Below the pieces are notes generated by a model. It saw only the letters and a program-made list of their open reading frames with translations. It was not told the origin of the DNA and ran no database searches. 62,087 nt of DNA, taken from positions 1 to 62,087 of the forward strand of contig CAMDEC010000004.1 of NCBI GenBank assembly GCA_945893395.1. The letters run 5' to 3'. The translations under genes and the position numbers were made by a program. The DNA is from Bifidobacterium breve. GTDB taxonomy: Bacteria; Actinomycetota; Acidimicrobiia; Acidimicrobiales; Ilumatobacteraceae. Shown here piece after piece: positions 17,804 to 26,321 of this stretch (position 1 is its first letter; each line of letters begins with the position of its first letter).

Positions 17804-18957
17804 TGCGTCGAAAAATCTGTGTCATTACAGGCACTCGCGCCGAATACGGATTGTTAAAACCGGTGATGACACTTTTGAAATCCGACCCTGAAGTGCAGTT
17901 TCAACTCGTCGTAACCGGTTCTCATCTTTCGCCAAAACACGGCATGACCGTTAAACAAATTGAGGCAGATGGTTTCGTCGCAGATGCGCAAGTGCAAATA
18001 GATCTATCGGACGACTCAAGTCTGGGCGTTGCAACAGCAATGGCAAATACAACGGCCAAAATGGCGCAAACTCTAAGCCGACTCTCACCAGACATCCTCG
18101 TAGTTTTAGGTGACCGTTATGAAATACTTTCGTGTGCTCAAGCGGCACTAATTCTGGGTATCCCGATTGCCCATATTCACGGTGGCGAAGTAACCACTGG
18201 AGCATTCGATGACAGCATCAGACACGCGATTACCAAAATGTCAAGCCTGCATTTTGTCGCTGCGCAAGATTATGGGCGACGCGTGGTGCAACTTGGCGAA
18301 CAACCGAGTTCTGTCTTCAATGCCGGCAGTCTCGGAGTTGATCTCGCTCTGAGTTGCGAGACCATTGGCCGACAAGAACTCAGCGATGCTTTGAAAATTC
18401 AGATCACTAGTCCAATTCTGCTTGTGACTTACCATCCAACTACGCGTGCTACTAGCGCTGCAACAAATGAAATTGATGAAGTGTTGGCGGCACTAAGCAA
18501 GTTCGATTTCTGCACAATTGTATTCACGGGTGCCAACGCCGATCCTGGCAATACAGAAATAACCTCCAAAATTGCTCGCTTTGTTTCAACCGACCCAAAC
18601 AAGCGGTCGCTACACGACTCTCTCGGACAAAAAAATTATTTTAGTTTGATGAAGTTGTGTGATGTCGTCGTTGGTAACTCTTCTAGTGGAATCATCGAGG
18701 CTCCAGCGTTTTGTGTGCCTACCGTGAATATCGGCTCACGCCAAGATGGTCGACTACGCGCCGATTCGATCATTGACGTAAAAGCCGAGCGACAACAAAT
18801 ACAAACGGCGATTGAGACCGCGCTGTCATCGACATGGCGCGAGCGATGCTCAAAAACAAAGAGTGTCTACGGCTCTGGAAACTGTGCCCAACGAATTACG
18901 GATACTCTTAAAACTGCAGAACTCACTGTTAACAAAACATTCTTTGATCTTGCATGA
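17803..18957 (+). CDS. legG: UDP/GDP-sugar 2-epimerase, hydrolysing (LegG/NeuC-like)
   Basis: The 384-residue protein is a NeuC-type hydrolysing 2-epimerase: ICVITGTRAEYGLLKPVM at the start, VVLGDRYEILSCAQAA, IAHIHGGEVTTGAFDD near the middle, a VVGNSSSGIIEAPAF nucleotide-binding loop, and NIGSRQDGR near the end. In the legionaminate route it epimerises C2 and releases the nucleotide, giving the free 2,4-diacetamido-trideoxy-mannose that LegI condenses with phosphoenolpyruvate. It overlaps legI by four bases (ATGA). Which nucleotide is released (GDP or UDP) is inferred from the PtmE-like gene downstream. Confidence 0.87.
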   Translation: MRRKICVITGTRAEYGLLKPVMTLLKSDPEVQFQLVVTGSHLSPKHGMTVKQIEADGFVADAQVQIDLSDDSSLGVATAMANTTAKMAQTLSRLSPDILVVLGDRYEILSCAQAALILGIPIAHIHGGEVTTGAFDDSIRHAITKMSSLHFVAAQDYGRRVVQLGEQPSSVFNAGSLGVDLALSCETIGRQELSDALKIQITSPILLVTYHPTTRATSAATNEIDEVLAALSKFDFCTIVFTGANADPGNTEITSKIARFVSTDPNKRSLHDSLGQKNYFSLMKLCDVVVGNSSSGIIEAPAFCVPTVNIGSRQDGRLRADSIIDVKAERQQIQTAIETALSSTWRERCSKTKSVYGSGNCAQRITDTLKTAELTVNKTFFDLA

Positions 18958-20039
18958 TCGCCATGACGACAAACCATAAAATATTCATCATCGCTGAGGC
19001 CGGTGTAAACCACAATGGCTCGATTGATCTGGCACGAAAACTCGTTGACGCAGCGGTCGATGCAGGAGCCGATGCAGTCAAATTTCAGTCGTTCATTGCT
19101 GCATCGATTGTGACTGCCACGGCCAGCAAAGCCGAATATCAAATTGCCAACACGGGTTCAAGTGAGTCGCAACTAGAAATGTTGAAGAAGCTTGAACTCT
19201 CGCACCCTCAGCAACGCGAACTTTTCACATACTGCAAAAATCAAGGTATTCAATTTCTTTCGACACCGTTCGACTTCGAGAGTTTGAAGTTTCTCACGGC
19301 AGATTTAGGTCTAGAGACGATCAAAATTGGCTCAGGCGAACTGACGAATGCGCCGTTTCTTTACGAAGTTGCACGTTCAACCAAAAAAATTATTCTTTCA
19401 ACGGGTATGAGCACAATTTCCGAGGTCAGAGACGCGCTTGGTGTTTTTGCCTTCGCCTTTACTTCGAGTGAACCTCCAACTAGAGAGTCGTGCATCGAAG
19501 CACTTGCTAGCAGTGCAGGGAACGGCGCGGTTACCTCGAGAGTTACCCTGCTGCACTGCACGACTGATTATCCAACGGAGCCAAGCGATGTGAACCTGCG
19601 CGCGATACAAACTCTGCGTGAGGCATTTGATTGCAAAATTGGCTTTTCTGACCACTCGTCAGGCACTCATCTTGCTGTTGCGGCCGTGGCGATGGGTGCT
19701 CAAGTAATTGAGAAACACCTGACAACTAGTCGTGAGTTGGCAGGCCCCGATCATCGGGCGTCACTCGAGCCAGGCGAATTCAAAAAACTCGTCGCCCAGA
19801 TTCGAGAACTTGAACTGGCATTTGGTAGCGCCGAGAAAAATCCAACAGCCACCGAGACCAAAAATAAAAAGATTGCCCGACGAAGCCTCGTTGCATCTCA
19901 AGCAATTAAAGCAGGTGAAGCTTTCACGGCAAGCAATGTCGCCATTAAAAGACCTGGGACTGGTCGCTCGCCTTTCGAATATTGGGCTCTGCTCGGCACA
20001 AAAGCCACGCGCGACATCGCTGAACACGAATTGATCTAA
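18954..20039 (+). CDS. legI: N,N'-diacetyllegionaminate synthase-like NeuB enzyme
   Basis: A 361-residue NeuB-family synthase. IFIIAEAGVNHNGSIDLA opens the barrel, then AVKFQSF, FLSTPFDFESLKFL, KIGSGELTNAPFL, ILSTGMSTISEV, HCTTDYPT, IGFSDHSSGTHLAV and IEKHLTTSRELAGPDH carry the active site. An SAF domain forms the last 60 residues (RPGTGRSPFEYW). The GPDH motif and adjoining genes fit legionaminate synthase. The start chosen is the ATG of the ATGA overlap with legG; an ATG nine bases later (18963) is an equal alternative. It has a paralogue on the other strand at 2022 that has diverged clearly. Confidence 0.87.
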   Translation: MIAMTTNHKIFIIAEAGVNHNGSIDLARKLVDAAVDAGADAVKFQSFIAASIVTATASKAEYQIANTGSSESQLEMLKKLELSHPQQRELFTYCKNQGIQFLSTPFDFESLKFLTADLGLETIKIGSGELTNAPFLYEVARSTKKIILSTGMSTISEVRDALGVFAFAFTSSEPPTRESCIEALASSAGNGAVTSRVTLLHCTTDYPTEPSDVNLRAIQTLREAFDCKIGFSDHSSGTHLAVAAVAMGAQVIEKHLTTSRELAGPDHRASLEPGEFKKLVAQIRELELAFGSAEKNPTATETKNKKIARRSLVASQAIKAGEAFTASNVAIKRPGTGRSPFEYWALLGTKATRDIAEHELI

Positions 20040-20041
20040 CA

Positions 20042-20677
20042 ATGACTGCGAAAAAAAACTACTTGATCGCTTGTGGCGGCCACGGTCGCGTCGTGCTGGA
20101 TGCCCTGCTTGCATCGCAACAGAAAGTTGACGGCATCATTGACGCTCAACTCGCTAAAGATTCAGAAATATTCGGTGTCAAAGTGCTCGGCGATGATCAA
20201 CTTCTAAAGTCTTTTGCTCCATCGGTTGCGCAACTGGTCAATGGCATCGGCTCAACCGGCAACACGACCAAACGTTTTGAAATCTTTAAATACTGGTCAG
20301 ATCTTGGTTACCAATTTATGGGTGTCATCCACCCTGCGGCATCAATCGGCGCCGAGTGCAAAGTTAGTCAAAGCGCACAAATAATGGCAGGGGCTGTTCT
20401 ACAAAACAGAGTAAGTATCGGTGAAAATGTGGTGATCAACACTCGCGCGTCTGTCGATCATGATGCAATAATCGCCGACCATGCAGTGGTGTCACCTGGA
20501 GCAATCATTTCTGGTTCAGTCAAGATCGGTCGTGGATCATTCGTCGGCGCTGGTGCGGTAATCATTCAAGGCATTGAAATTGGCGACAATTGTGTAATCG
20601 GTGCTGGCGCTGTTGTGCGTCATAACGTAAAACCACAAACCACCGTCGTGGGTAACCCTGCAGCACAATTAGAATAG
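20042..20677 (+). CDS. NeuD/PglD-type sugar O/N-acetyltransferase (LegH role)
   Basis: A 211-residue acetyltransferase with an N-terminal sugar-binding Rossmann-like domain (LIACGGHGRVVLDAL) and a left-handed beta-helix from about residue 95 built of hexapeptide repeats (for example VSIGENVVINTRASV and IGDNCVIGAGAVV). The catalytic His is likely in VDHDA. It is closest in style to NeuD and PglD. In a legionaminate locus without another acetyltransferase it is the natural candidate for LegH, which N-acetylates the 4-amino group made by LegC using acetyl-CoA. It sits two bases after legI. Confidence 0.82.
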   Translation: MTAKKNYLIACGGHGRVVLDALLASQQKVDGIIDAQLAKDSEIFGVKVLGDDQLLKSFAPSVAQLVNGIGSTGNTTKRFEIFKYWSDLGYQFMGVIHPAASIGAECKVSQSAQIMAGAVLQNRVSIGENVVINTRASVDHDAIIADHAVVSPGAIISGSVKIGRGSFVGAGAVIIQGIEIGDNCVIGAGAVVRHNVKPQTTVVGNPAAQLE

Positions 20678-20682
20678 AAGCA

Positions 20683-21732
20683 ATGTCAAATTGGCGAGAT
20701 GCGCTCGTTTCGAGTTCGACGACACTTCGTCAAACAATCGAAGCAATCACTGAAGGTAGCCTGCAAATCGCTCTAGTCGTCGATTCAGACAACAAACTAC
20801 TCGGCACAGTCACTGATGGTGATATTCGTAAAGCGATTTTGGCGGGCAAAGATTTGAGCATTCCGGCGGCCGAAGCAATGCGCCGAGAACCAATCACAAG
20901 TGCTGCCAAAACGCCGCGGGCTGCAATTTTGAAATTGATGCGAGAAAAACGGATCCATCAAATGCCGTTGCTCGATGAACTCGGCAGGGTTGTGGACGTA
21001 CTAACAGTCGACGACATGATTGGCGCGCTGCAAAAGCCAAATGCCGTGTTGATCATGGCGGGCGGCCTTGGCACTCGCCTACATCCGCTGACGCAAGACA
21101 CACCTAAACCAATGCTCAAAGTGGGTGGCAAGCCAATTCTTGAGACGATTATTCAATCGTTCGTTGATCAAGGATTTATTAATTTTTTTGTTTCGATCAA
21201 CTACAAAGCAGAAATAATCTCTGACTACTTCGGTGACGGTTCAAAATATGGGGTGACAATCACATATTTGACCGAAAAAATGCGACTCGGCACTGCCGGT
21301 GGACTCTCGTTGTTGCCGAAGAACATTCACGCTCCGGTAATAGTCATGAATGGTGATCTACTCACACGAATTTCAGTCGATGCACTACTCGACTTTCATG
21401 AACGCGAAAACGCAGTGGCGACGATGGTCGTTCGCGAAGACCACTATCAAATTCCTTATGGGGTCGTTCAAGTCGACGGCACACAAATCATCGGCGTCGA
21501 AGAAAAGCCGACGCAGCGGAACCTGGTCAATGCCGGTATATATGTGATCAGCAAACTGGGTCTAGAAAACATTCCAAATGACACTTTTTATGACATGCCT
21601 ACTCATTTTGTAAAACTTTCCGCTGATGGTCATCGCACGGCTGCGTTTCCGTTGCATGAATACTGGGTGGACATCGGTCGTCTTGACGAACTTGAACGCG
21701 CGCAACGAGAATGGCCGCAGGAACTTCAGTGA
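20683..21732 (+). CDS. CBS-domain sugar-1-phosphate nucleotidyltransferase (PtmE-like)
   Basis: The 349-residue protein fuses two CBS repeats (about residues 8-115, with TVTDGDIRKAIL and VDVLTVDDMIG) to a nucleotidyltransferase domain from about residue 120: VLIMAGGLGTRLHPLT, TPKPMLKVGGKPILE, FFVSINYKAEII and VMNGDLLTRI. This architecture is that of PtmE of Campylobacter, a glucosamine-1-phosphate guanylyltransferase starting a GDP-based legionaminate route. CBS domains could sense nucleotides. A TAGAAT box at 20670-20675 ends seven bases before the ATG, inside the end of the neuD-like gene, but may be chance. Confidence 0.85.
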   Translation: MSNWRDALVSSSTTLRQTIEAITEGSLQIALVVDSDNKLLGTVTDGDIRKAILAGKDLSIPAAEAMRREPITSAAKTPRAAILKLMREKRIHQMPLLDELGRVVDVLTVDDMIGALQKPNAVLIMAGGLGTRLHPLTQDTPKPMLKVGGKPILETIIQSFVDQGFINFFVSINYKAEIISDYFGDGSKYGVTITYLTEKMRLGTAGGLSLLPKNIHAPVIVMNGDLLTRISVDALLDFHERENAVATMVVREDHYQIPYGVVQVDGTQIIGVEEKPTQRNLVNAGIYVISKLGLENIPNDTFYDMPTHFVKLSADGHRTAAFPLHEYWVDIGRLDELERAQREWPQELQ

Positions 21733-22637
21733 AGGTTGCCATAGTTGGTGCAGGCTCAATTGGCTTGCGACATCGAAAAATACTTGGTGGTTTAAATCAC
21801 GAAGTAGTTCTGATTTCTGGGCACGACCCTTCGGCAAAATATAAATCACTAGATGGTGCTCTAGTTAACGAAAACTTTGACTATGTGGTCATCGCCAGCG
21901 AAACCTCGCGACACTCCGACGATTTGAACAGCCTGATCATCAACAAGTTCGCAGGCCGTGTATTGGTTGAAAAACCGCTGTTCACAAAAAGAAGTCGTCT
22001 GCAAGAAAATGTCTTTGCGACGGCGGCGGTCGGTTACAACATGCGCTTTCACCCGGCGATTTTGTGGCTTAAGCAAACTCTGCCGAGTCTTGGCGTAATC
22101 ACATCGGCGAACTTATACGTGGGTCAATATTTGCCGAGTTGGCGACCAAACAGCGACTACCGAAACTCGAGTTCGGCAAGACAAACTTCGGGCGGTGGCG
22201 TATTGCGCGATCTGAGTCACGAATTAGATCTTGCGTTAAATATTTTTGGTGATTGGCAAAAGTTGACTGCACTCGGCGGCAAATTCAGCAATCTTGAAAT
22301 AGACACCGAGGATACATTTTCAATTTTGATGCAAACCGAACTCTGCTCGGCGGTGTCAATTCAGATGAACTATCTGGATCGAATCAACCAGCGAAGCATC
22401 ACTATAAACGGCAACGAAGGATCAATCAACATAGATTTAATTTCAGGCTCAACGAATTTCAACGATCAAGAAATGAAGTTCGAAGTCAAGCCTGACGAAA
22501 CATATCTTGCGCAACACCAGGCGATGTTCGCCAGAGATTTAAAAAACATCTGCTCGTTATCTGAAGGTTCAAAAATTGTCGAGATGATTGAAGCCATAGA
22601 AAAGTCGGTGCGTAAACAAAAATGGATCAGCCGATGA
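21729..22637 (+). CDS. Gfo/Idh/MocA oxidoreductase (PtmF-like)
   Basis: With the GTG at 21729 the protein has 302 residues and a clean Rossmann start, KVAIVGAGSIGLRHRKIL. An ATG 18 bases earlier (21711) is also open, but the GTG gives the GTGA four-base overlap used across this locus. VLVEKPLFTK is the EKP motif, and GGGVLRDLSHELDLALNIFG carries the expected catalytic-domain His. It lies between PtmE-like and LegF-like genes, the place of PtmF in Campylobacter legionaminate loci, where PtmF works with PtmA in precursor supply. The reaction here is inferred. Confidence 0.82.
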   Translation: MKVAIVGAGSIGLRHRKILGGLNHEVVLISGHDPSAKYKSLDGALVNENFDYVVIASETSRHSDDLNSLIINKFAGRVLVEKPLFTKRSRLQENVFATAAVGYNMRFHPAILWLKQTLPSLGVITSANLYVGQYLPSWRPNSDYRNSSSARQTSGGGVLRDLSHELDLALNIFGDWQKLTALGGKFSNLEIDTEDTFSILMQTELCSAVSIQMNYLDRINQRSITINGNEGSINIDLISGSTNFNDQEMKFEVKPDETYLAQHQAMFARDLKNICSLSEGSKIVEMIEAIEKSVRKQKWISR

Positions 22638-23332
22638 AAATTCTTTGCACGATTTGTGCTCGGGCAGGTTCAAAAGGTGTGGCAAACAAAAACCTGCGCC
22701 TGATCAATTCGAAGCCATTGATTGTTTATTCAATCCACCAAGCGCAGGCCACGAAACTATTCGATCAAATCGTCGTAAGTAGTGACAGCGCAGACATTCG
22801 AAATGTGGCACTTGCCAATGGTGCAACATTCGTCGTTGAACGCCCCCTTGAGATGGCCACGGATACCGCACCGAAACTGCCCGCAATCCGACATTGCGCC
22901 TTGTCAGCAGAAAAGGAATTCGGCAATTTTGACATCATCATCGACTTAGATGCGACCGCACCATTGCGCGACCCTGAAGACATAATTGGTGCCCTTGAAC
23001 TACTCACTTCAACGAACGCTGACAATGTAATTACTGGTACTCCCGCTCACAGATCGCCATACTTCAATCTCGTTGAGACCGATGCGAATGGCATCGCCCA
23101 TCTTTCAAAACCACCGCAGGTTAACGTCGACCGCCGACAAGACTCACCGCAATGCTTCGATATGAACGCTTCAATCTATGTCTGGCGACGCAAGGCGCTG
23201 CTTGAAAACGAGAGCTTGTTCACCGTTAGCACTCGACTTTTCGTGATGCCTCCTGAGCGATCACACGACATCGATTCGCAAGCAGATTTTGAAATGGTTG
23301 AATGGATGATGACGAAAGGCAAAAACAAGTGA
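22634..23332 (+). CDS. legF: CMP-nonulosonate (legionaminate) cytidylyltransferase
   Basis: Starting at the ATG of the ATGA overlap at 22634 the protein has 232 residues. The NeuA signature is clear: ILCTICARAGSKGVANKNLR with the CTP-binding RAGSKGVxxKN, then VVSSDSADIRNVA, RPLEMATD, IDLDATAPLRDPEDI and MNASIYVWRR. It would activate legionaminic acid with CTP for transfer to the glycan. Unlike the interrupted cytidylyltransferase on the other strand (1321-2025) it is intact. An earlier ATG at 22622 exists but adds four residues and a longer overlap. Confidence 0.88.
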   Translation: MKILCTICARAGSKGVANKNLRLINSKPLIVYSIHQAQATKLFDQIVVSSDSADIRNVALANGATFVVERPLEMATDTAPKLPAIRHCALSAEKEFGNFDIIIDLDATAPLRDPEDIIGALELLTSTNADNVITGTPAHRSPYFNLVETDANGIAHLSKPPQVNVDRRQDSPQCFDMNASIYVWRRKALLENESLFTVSTRLFVMPPERSHDIDSQADFEMVEWMMTKGKNK

Positions 23333-24153
23333 GCAACCAGCAAAGCAAAGATCTGTTTAGTCTCGCTGGAAAAGTTGTCCTAGTCACAGGTGGTGCAGGT
23401 CTACTTGGCCAAGTCTTTTGTCAAGCGTTCGTTGAAGCAGGCGCAGACATTGCGATCGTTGACCTAAACAAAGATGCTGCAAACACAGTTGCGTCAAAAA
23501 TAGCCAAGCCAAGAAATCAAAAAGTGATCGCGGTTGAATGTGACGTCACTTCGCCTCAATCAGTCTCAAAAATGATTCAAAGTGTTGTCACCCAACTTGG
23601 TCGGATTGATGTTCTAGTCAACAATGCGGCTTCAAAAGGTTCGAATCTGGACGCTTTTTTTGAACCATTCGAGAGTTACTCGTTGCAAACTTGGCGCGAA
23701 GTGATGTCAGTCAACATTGACGGATTATTTTTGGTGGCCCAAGCAGTTGGCAACCAAATGAAAAAGCAAGGTGGTGGTTCGATTATTCAGACCTCCTCGA
23801 TCTACGGGGTGGTCGCACCAGACCAACGCATCTATCAGGGTTCTGAATACAACGGCAGGGCGATAAATACCCCCGCTGTTTACTCTGCTTCGAAAGCAGC
23901 CGTGAACGGATTGACGAGTTACTTGTCGACATATTGGGCAACAAGCAAGATCCGTGTCAACTCATTGACCCCAGGTGGCATCGCCTCGGGACAAAACGAG
24001 GAATTCAACAAGAAGTATTCAAATCGGGTTCCACTTGGCCGCATGGGTGAAGCATCCGAACTAGTCGGCGCATTGATTTATCTTGCATCTGACGCGTCCA
24101 GTTATGTCACTGGACAAAACATCATCGTCGACGGTGGCATGTCAGCCTGGTAG
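23329..24153 (+). CDS. Short-chain dehydrogenase (PtmA-like)
   Basis: The GTG at 23329 forms a GTGA overlap with the preceding gene and gives 274 residues. Classical SDR motifs: VVLVTGGAGLLGQVF (cofactor loop), IDVLVNNAASKG, SIIQTSSIYGVVAP (catalytic Ser), YSASKAAV (Tyr and Lys) and LTPGGIASGQ, ending VTGQNIIVDGGMSAW. In Campylobacter PtmA is the matching SDR of legionaminate loci and occurs with PtmF and PtmE as here. Its substrate cannot be told from sequence. A 54-base gap follows, with a possible internal promoter. Confidence 0.85.
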   Translation: MSNQQSKDLFSLAGKVVLVTGGAGLLGQVFCQAFVEAGADIAIVDLNKDAANTVASKIAKPRNQKVIAVECDVTSPQSVSKMIQSVVTQLGRIDVLVNNAASKGSNLDAFFEPFESYSLQTWREVMSVNIDGLFLVAQAVGNQMKKQGGGSIIQTSSIYGVVAPDQRIYQGSEYNGRAINTPAVYSASKAAVNGLTSYLSTYWATSKIRVNSLTPGGIASGQNEEFNKKYSNRVPLGRMGEASELVGALIYLASDASSYVTGQNIIVDGGMSAW

Positions 24154-24192
24154 CACACCACACCGAACAAGAATTATAAGTCAGCACTGTTG

Positions 24193-24198
24193 TAGAAT
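24193..24198 (+). promoter_or_regulatory. Possible -10 box of an internal, near-leaderless promoter
   Basis: TAGAAT lies in the 54-base gap before the amidotransferase gene, and its last base is nine bases before the ATG at 24208. No good Shine-Dalgarno is seen, and no clear -35 box was found at the usual distance. Transcription would then begin within a few bases of the start codon, a pattern common in actinobacteria. It could give the second half of the locus its own promoter. Confidence 0.35.
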
Positions 24199-24207
24199 CT
24201 TTGAAAC

Positions 24208-25521
24208 ATGAATTTTAAATTTTCTAAATCTCGTGAGATTAAGTATCAACAATTTTCTGTACCTACAAGCGACGAGATAAGCACTAGATACGGTCTGCCA
24301 AGTTCGGTAAAGTTCTGTAAAAAGTGCATAATTTCAAATCAAAGACCGAATTCTGCGGTTGAATTTTCTCATACAACTGAATCAAAGAAACAAACTATTG
24401 GCTTTGATCGCGACCTAATTTGTGATGCCTGCAGACTGACTGAAAAGAAATCAGAAATTGACTGGGCGGCACGCGACGCAGAGTTGCGCGCTCTATGCGA
24501 CAAACATCGCAGCACAGATGGTTCGTATGACTGTCTAGTCCCTGGCTCTGGCGGCAAGGACAGTTTTGTCGCCGCGCACATGTTGAAATACAAGTACGGC
24601 ATGCATCCACTGACGGTGACTTGGGCACCTCATGTTTACACCGAGTGGGGCTGGCGAAACTTTCAACGGTGGATTCACGCAGGATTCGACAACTATCTCT
24701 GCACGCCAAATGGTCGAGTACATCGATTGTTGACTCGCTTGGCGGTCGAGAACTTATTTCATCCTTTTCAGGCGTTTATTCTCGGTCAAAAATCACTTGC
24801 GCCAAAAATGGCGGTACTCCATCAGATTCCACTCGTGTTCTACGGAGAGAACGAAGCCGAATACGGCAACCCGATCGGCGACGCAGATTCTGCGATTCGT
24901 CAATGGAAATATTTCTCGGCGCCAGAAAAATCGTCGATCCATCTGGGCGGTACATCAATCAAAGATTTGACTACAGACTTTGGTCTCGAAGAAGTTGATC
25001 TAGATCCGTATCTTCCTGCGAACCCAGACGGTTTACAAAAACTTGGCATTGAAGTTCACTATTTGGGTTACTACGTCAAGTGGCACCCACAAAGTTGTTA
25101 CTACTATGCCGTTGAGCACGGTGGTTTTGAAGCCTCCCCTGAGCGCACGCCAGGCACCTACAGCAAGTACAACTCGATTGATGACCGAATTGACGACTTT
25201 CACTACTACACGACATATATAAAGTACGGCATCGGCCGTGCAACCTACGATGCCGCACAAGAAATTCGATCTGGGGACATCAATCGCGAAGAGGGTGTCG
25301 CGCTTGTGCAACGCTTCGACGGTGAGTTCCCGACTCGTTTCGCCGAAGAAATTTTCGCCTATCTAAGCATCCCCGAAAAAGAGTTTCCTAAAGCCTCGAA
25401 GATGTTTGAGCAACCGACGATAGATATGGCTTACTTCAACAACTTGGCTGATTCGTTTCGCTCGCCGCACCTCTGGTCATACAATGATGGACAGTGGTCT
25501 CTTCGTCACCAAGTCAAATAG
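24208..25521 (+). CDS. N-acetyl sugar amidotransferase (PseA/WbpG family)
   Basis: A 437-residue adenine-nucleotide alpha-hydrolase type amidotransferase. Zinc-type cysteine pairs occur at FCKKCIISN and LICDACR, and the ATP-pyrophosphatase motif at PGSGGKDSFVAA. Later stretches (YGENEAEYGNP, WHPQSCYYYAVEHGG) are those of WbpG/PseA proteins that convert an N-acetyl into an acetamidino group on bacterial sugars. The ammonia normally comes from HisH- and HisF-like partners. A HisF-like gene follows with a 28-base overlap, but no HisH. In this locus the acceptor could be legionaminic acid or another acetamido sugar. Confidence 0.85.
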   Translation: MNFKFSKSREIKYQQFSVPTSDEISTRYGLPSSVKFCKKCIISNQRPNSAVEFSHTTESKKQTIGFDRDLICDACRLTEKKSEIDWAARDAELRALCDKHRSTDGSYDCLVPGSGGKDSFVAAHMLKYKYGMHPLTVTWAPHVYTEWGWRNFQRWIHAGFDNYLCTPNGRVHRLLTRLAVENLFHPFQAFILGQKSLAPKMAVLHQIPLVFYGENEAEYGNPIGDADSAIRQWKYFSAPEKSSIHLGGTSIKDLTTDFGLEEVDLDPYLPANPDGLQKLGIEVHYLGYYVKWHPQSCYYYAVEHGGFEASPERTPGTYSKYNSIDDRIDDFHYYTTYIKYGIGRATYDAAQEIRSGDINREEGVALVQRFDGEFPTRFAEEIFAYLSIPEKEFPKASKMFEQPTIDMAYFNNLADSFRSPHLWSYNDGQWSLRHQVK

Positions 25522-26321
25522 CCCCGCAGCCGACTATTTCTGCCTTAAGGCTTATTGCACGCCTTGATATCAAGGGTGCAAACCTAATTAAAGGAATACA
25601 CCTCGAAGGTTTGCGAGTAGTTGGTGACCCGCAAACGCATGCTGCCAAATATTATGGCGATGGCGCTGACGAAATCATCTATATGGATACTGTGGCAAGT
25701 CTTTACGGGCGCAACAATCTGATCGATGTCGTGTCGCACGCCACTGAACATGTTTTTGTGCCGATGACCGTAGGTGGAGGTATTCGCTCAGTTGAAGACG
25801 CAAGGATTTTGCTTCGTGCCGGCGCCGACAAAGTTGCGATAAATACGGCCGCGGTAAAAGATCCGAACCTGATTCGTGGACTTGCCGAAGTGTGGGGTTC
25901 CTCAACGATCGTTTTGTCAATTGAAGCCAAGAAAACCTCCGACAATAAGTGGGAGGCATACACGGATAACGGGCGTGAACGCACCGGCCTAGATGCCGTG
26001 CAATGGGCAGAAACTGGCGCAAAGTTGGGTGCGGGTGAAATTCTTCTTACATCAGTTGATCAAGAAGGCACAAAAAAGGGTTTCGACTGCGAATTGGTCG
26101 CCGCAATTACTGCCCATGTCGATATTCCGGTGATTGCTAGTGGTGGGTTTGGTGCCCTGGCGCATCTCAAAGACTTGGTTGCGGTCAGCAAACCAACCGG
26201 TGTCGCCTTTGCCGACTCATTGCACTACAACCGTTTCTCTATTGATCAGATTCGCGAGTACTGCCGCGCCAGCGGCATCACTACACGAACTCACCTAATG
26301 GCTGAAACGACCCGACGATGA
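25494..26321 (+). CDS. HisF-like cyclase subunit paired with sugar amidotransferase
   Basis: A 275-residue (beta/alpha)8 barrel like imidazole-glycerol-phosphate synthase HisF. LRLIARLDIKGANLIKGIHLEG opens the barrel (seen in parts), followed by ADEIIYMDTVASLYG, VPMTVGGGIRSVEDA with the phosphate loop, GADKVAINTAA, GEILLTSVDQEGTKKG and PVIASGGFG. It is of the divergent sort found in O-antigen loci, not the histidine operon. The only in-frame start is the GTG at 25494, overlapping the amidotransferase by 28 bases; the homologous part begins about 15 residues in. It would channel ammonia to the amidotransferase. No glutaminase HisH is adjacent. Confidence 0.82.
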   Translation: MVSSSPSQIAPQPTISALRLIARLDIKGANLIKGIHLEGLRVVGDPQTHAAKYYGDGADEIIYMDTVASLYGRNNLIDVVSHATEHVFVPMTVGGGIRSVEDARILLRAGADKVAINTAAVKDPNLIRGLAEVWGSSTIVLSIEAKKTSDNKWEAYTDNGRERTGLDAVQWAETGAKLGAGEILLTSVDQEGTKKGFDCELVAAITAHVDIPVIASGGFGALAHLKDLVAVSKPTGVAFADSLHYNRFSIDQIREYCRASGITTRTHLMAETTRR

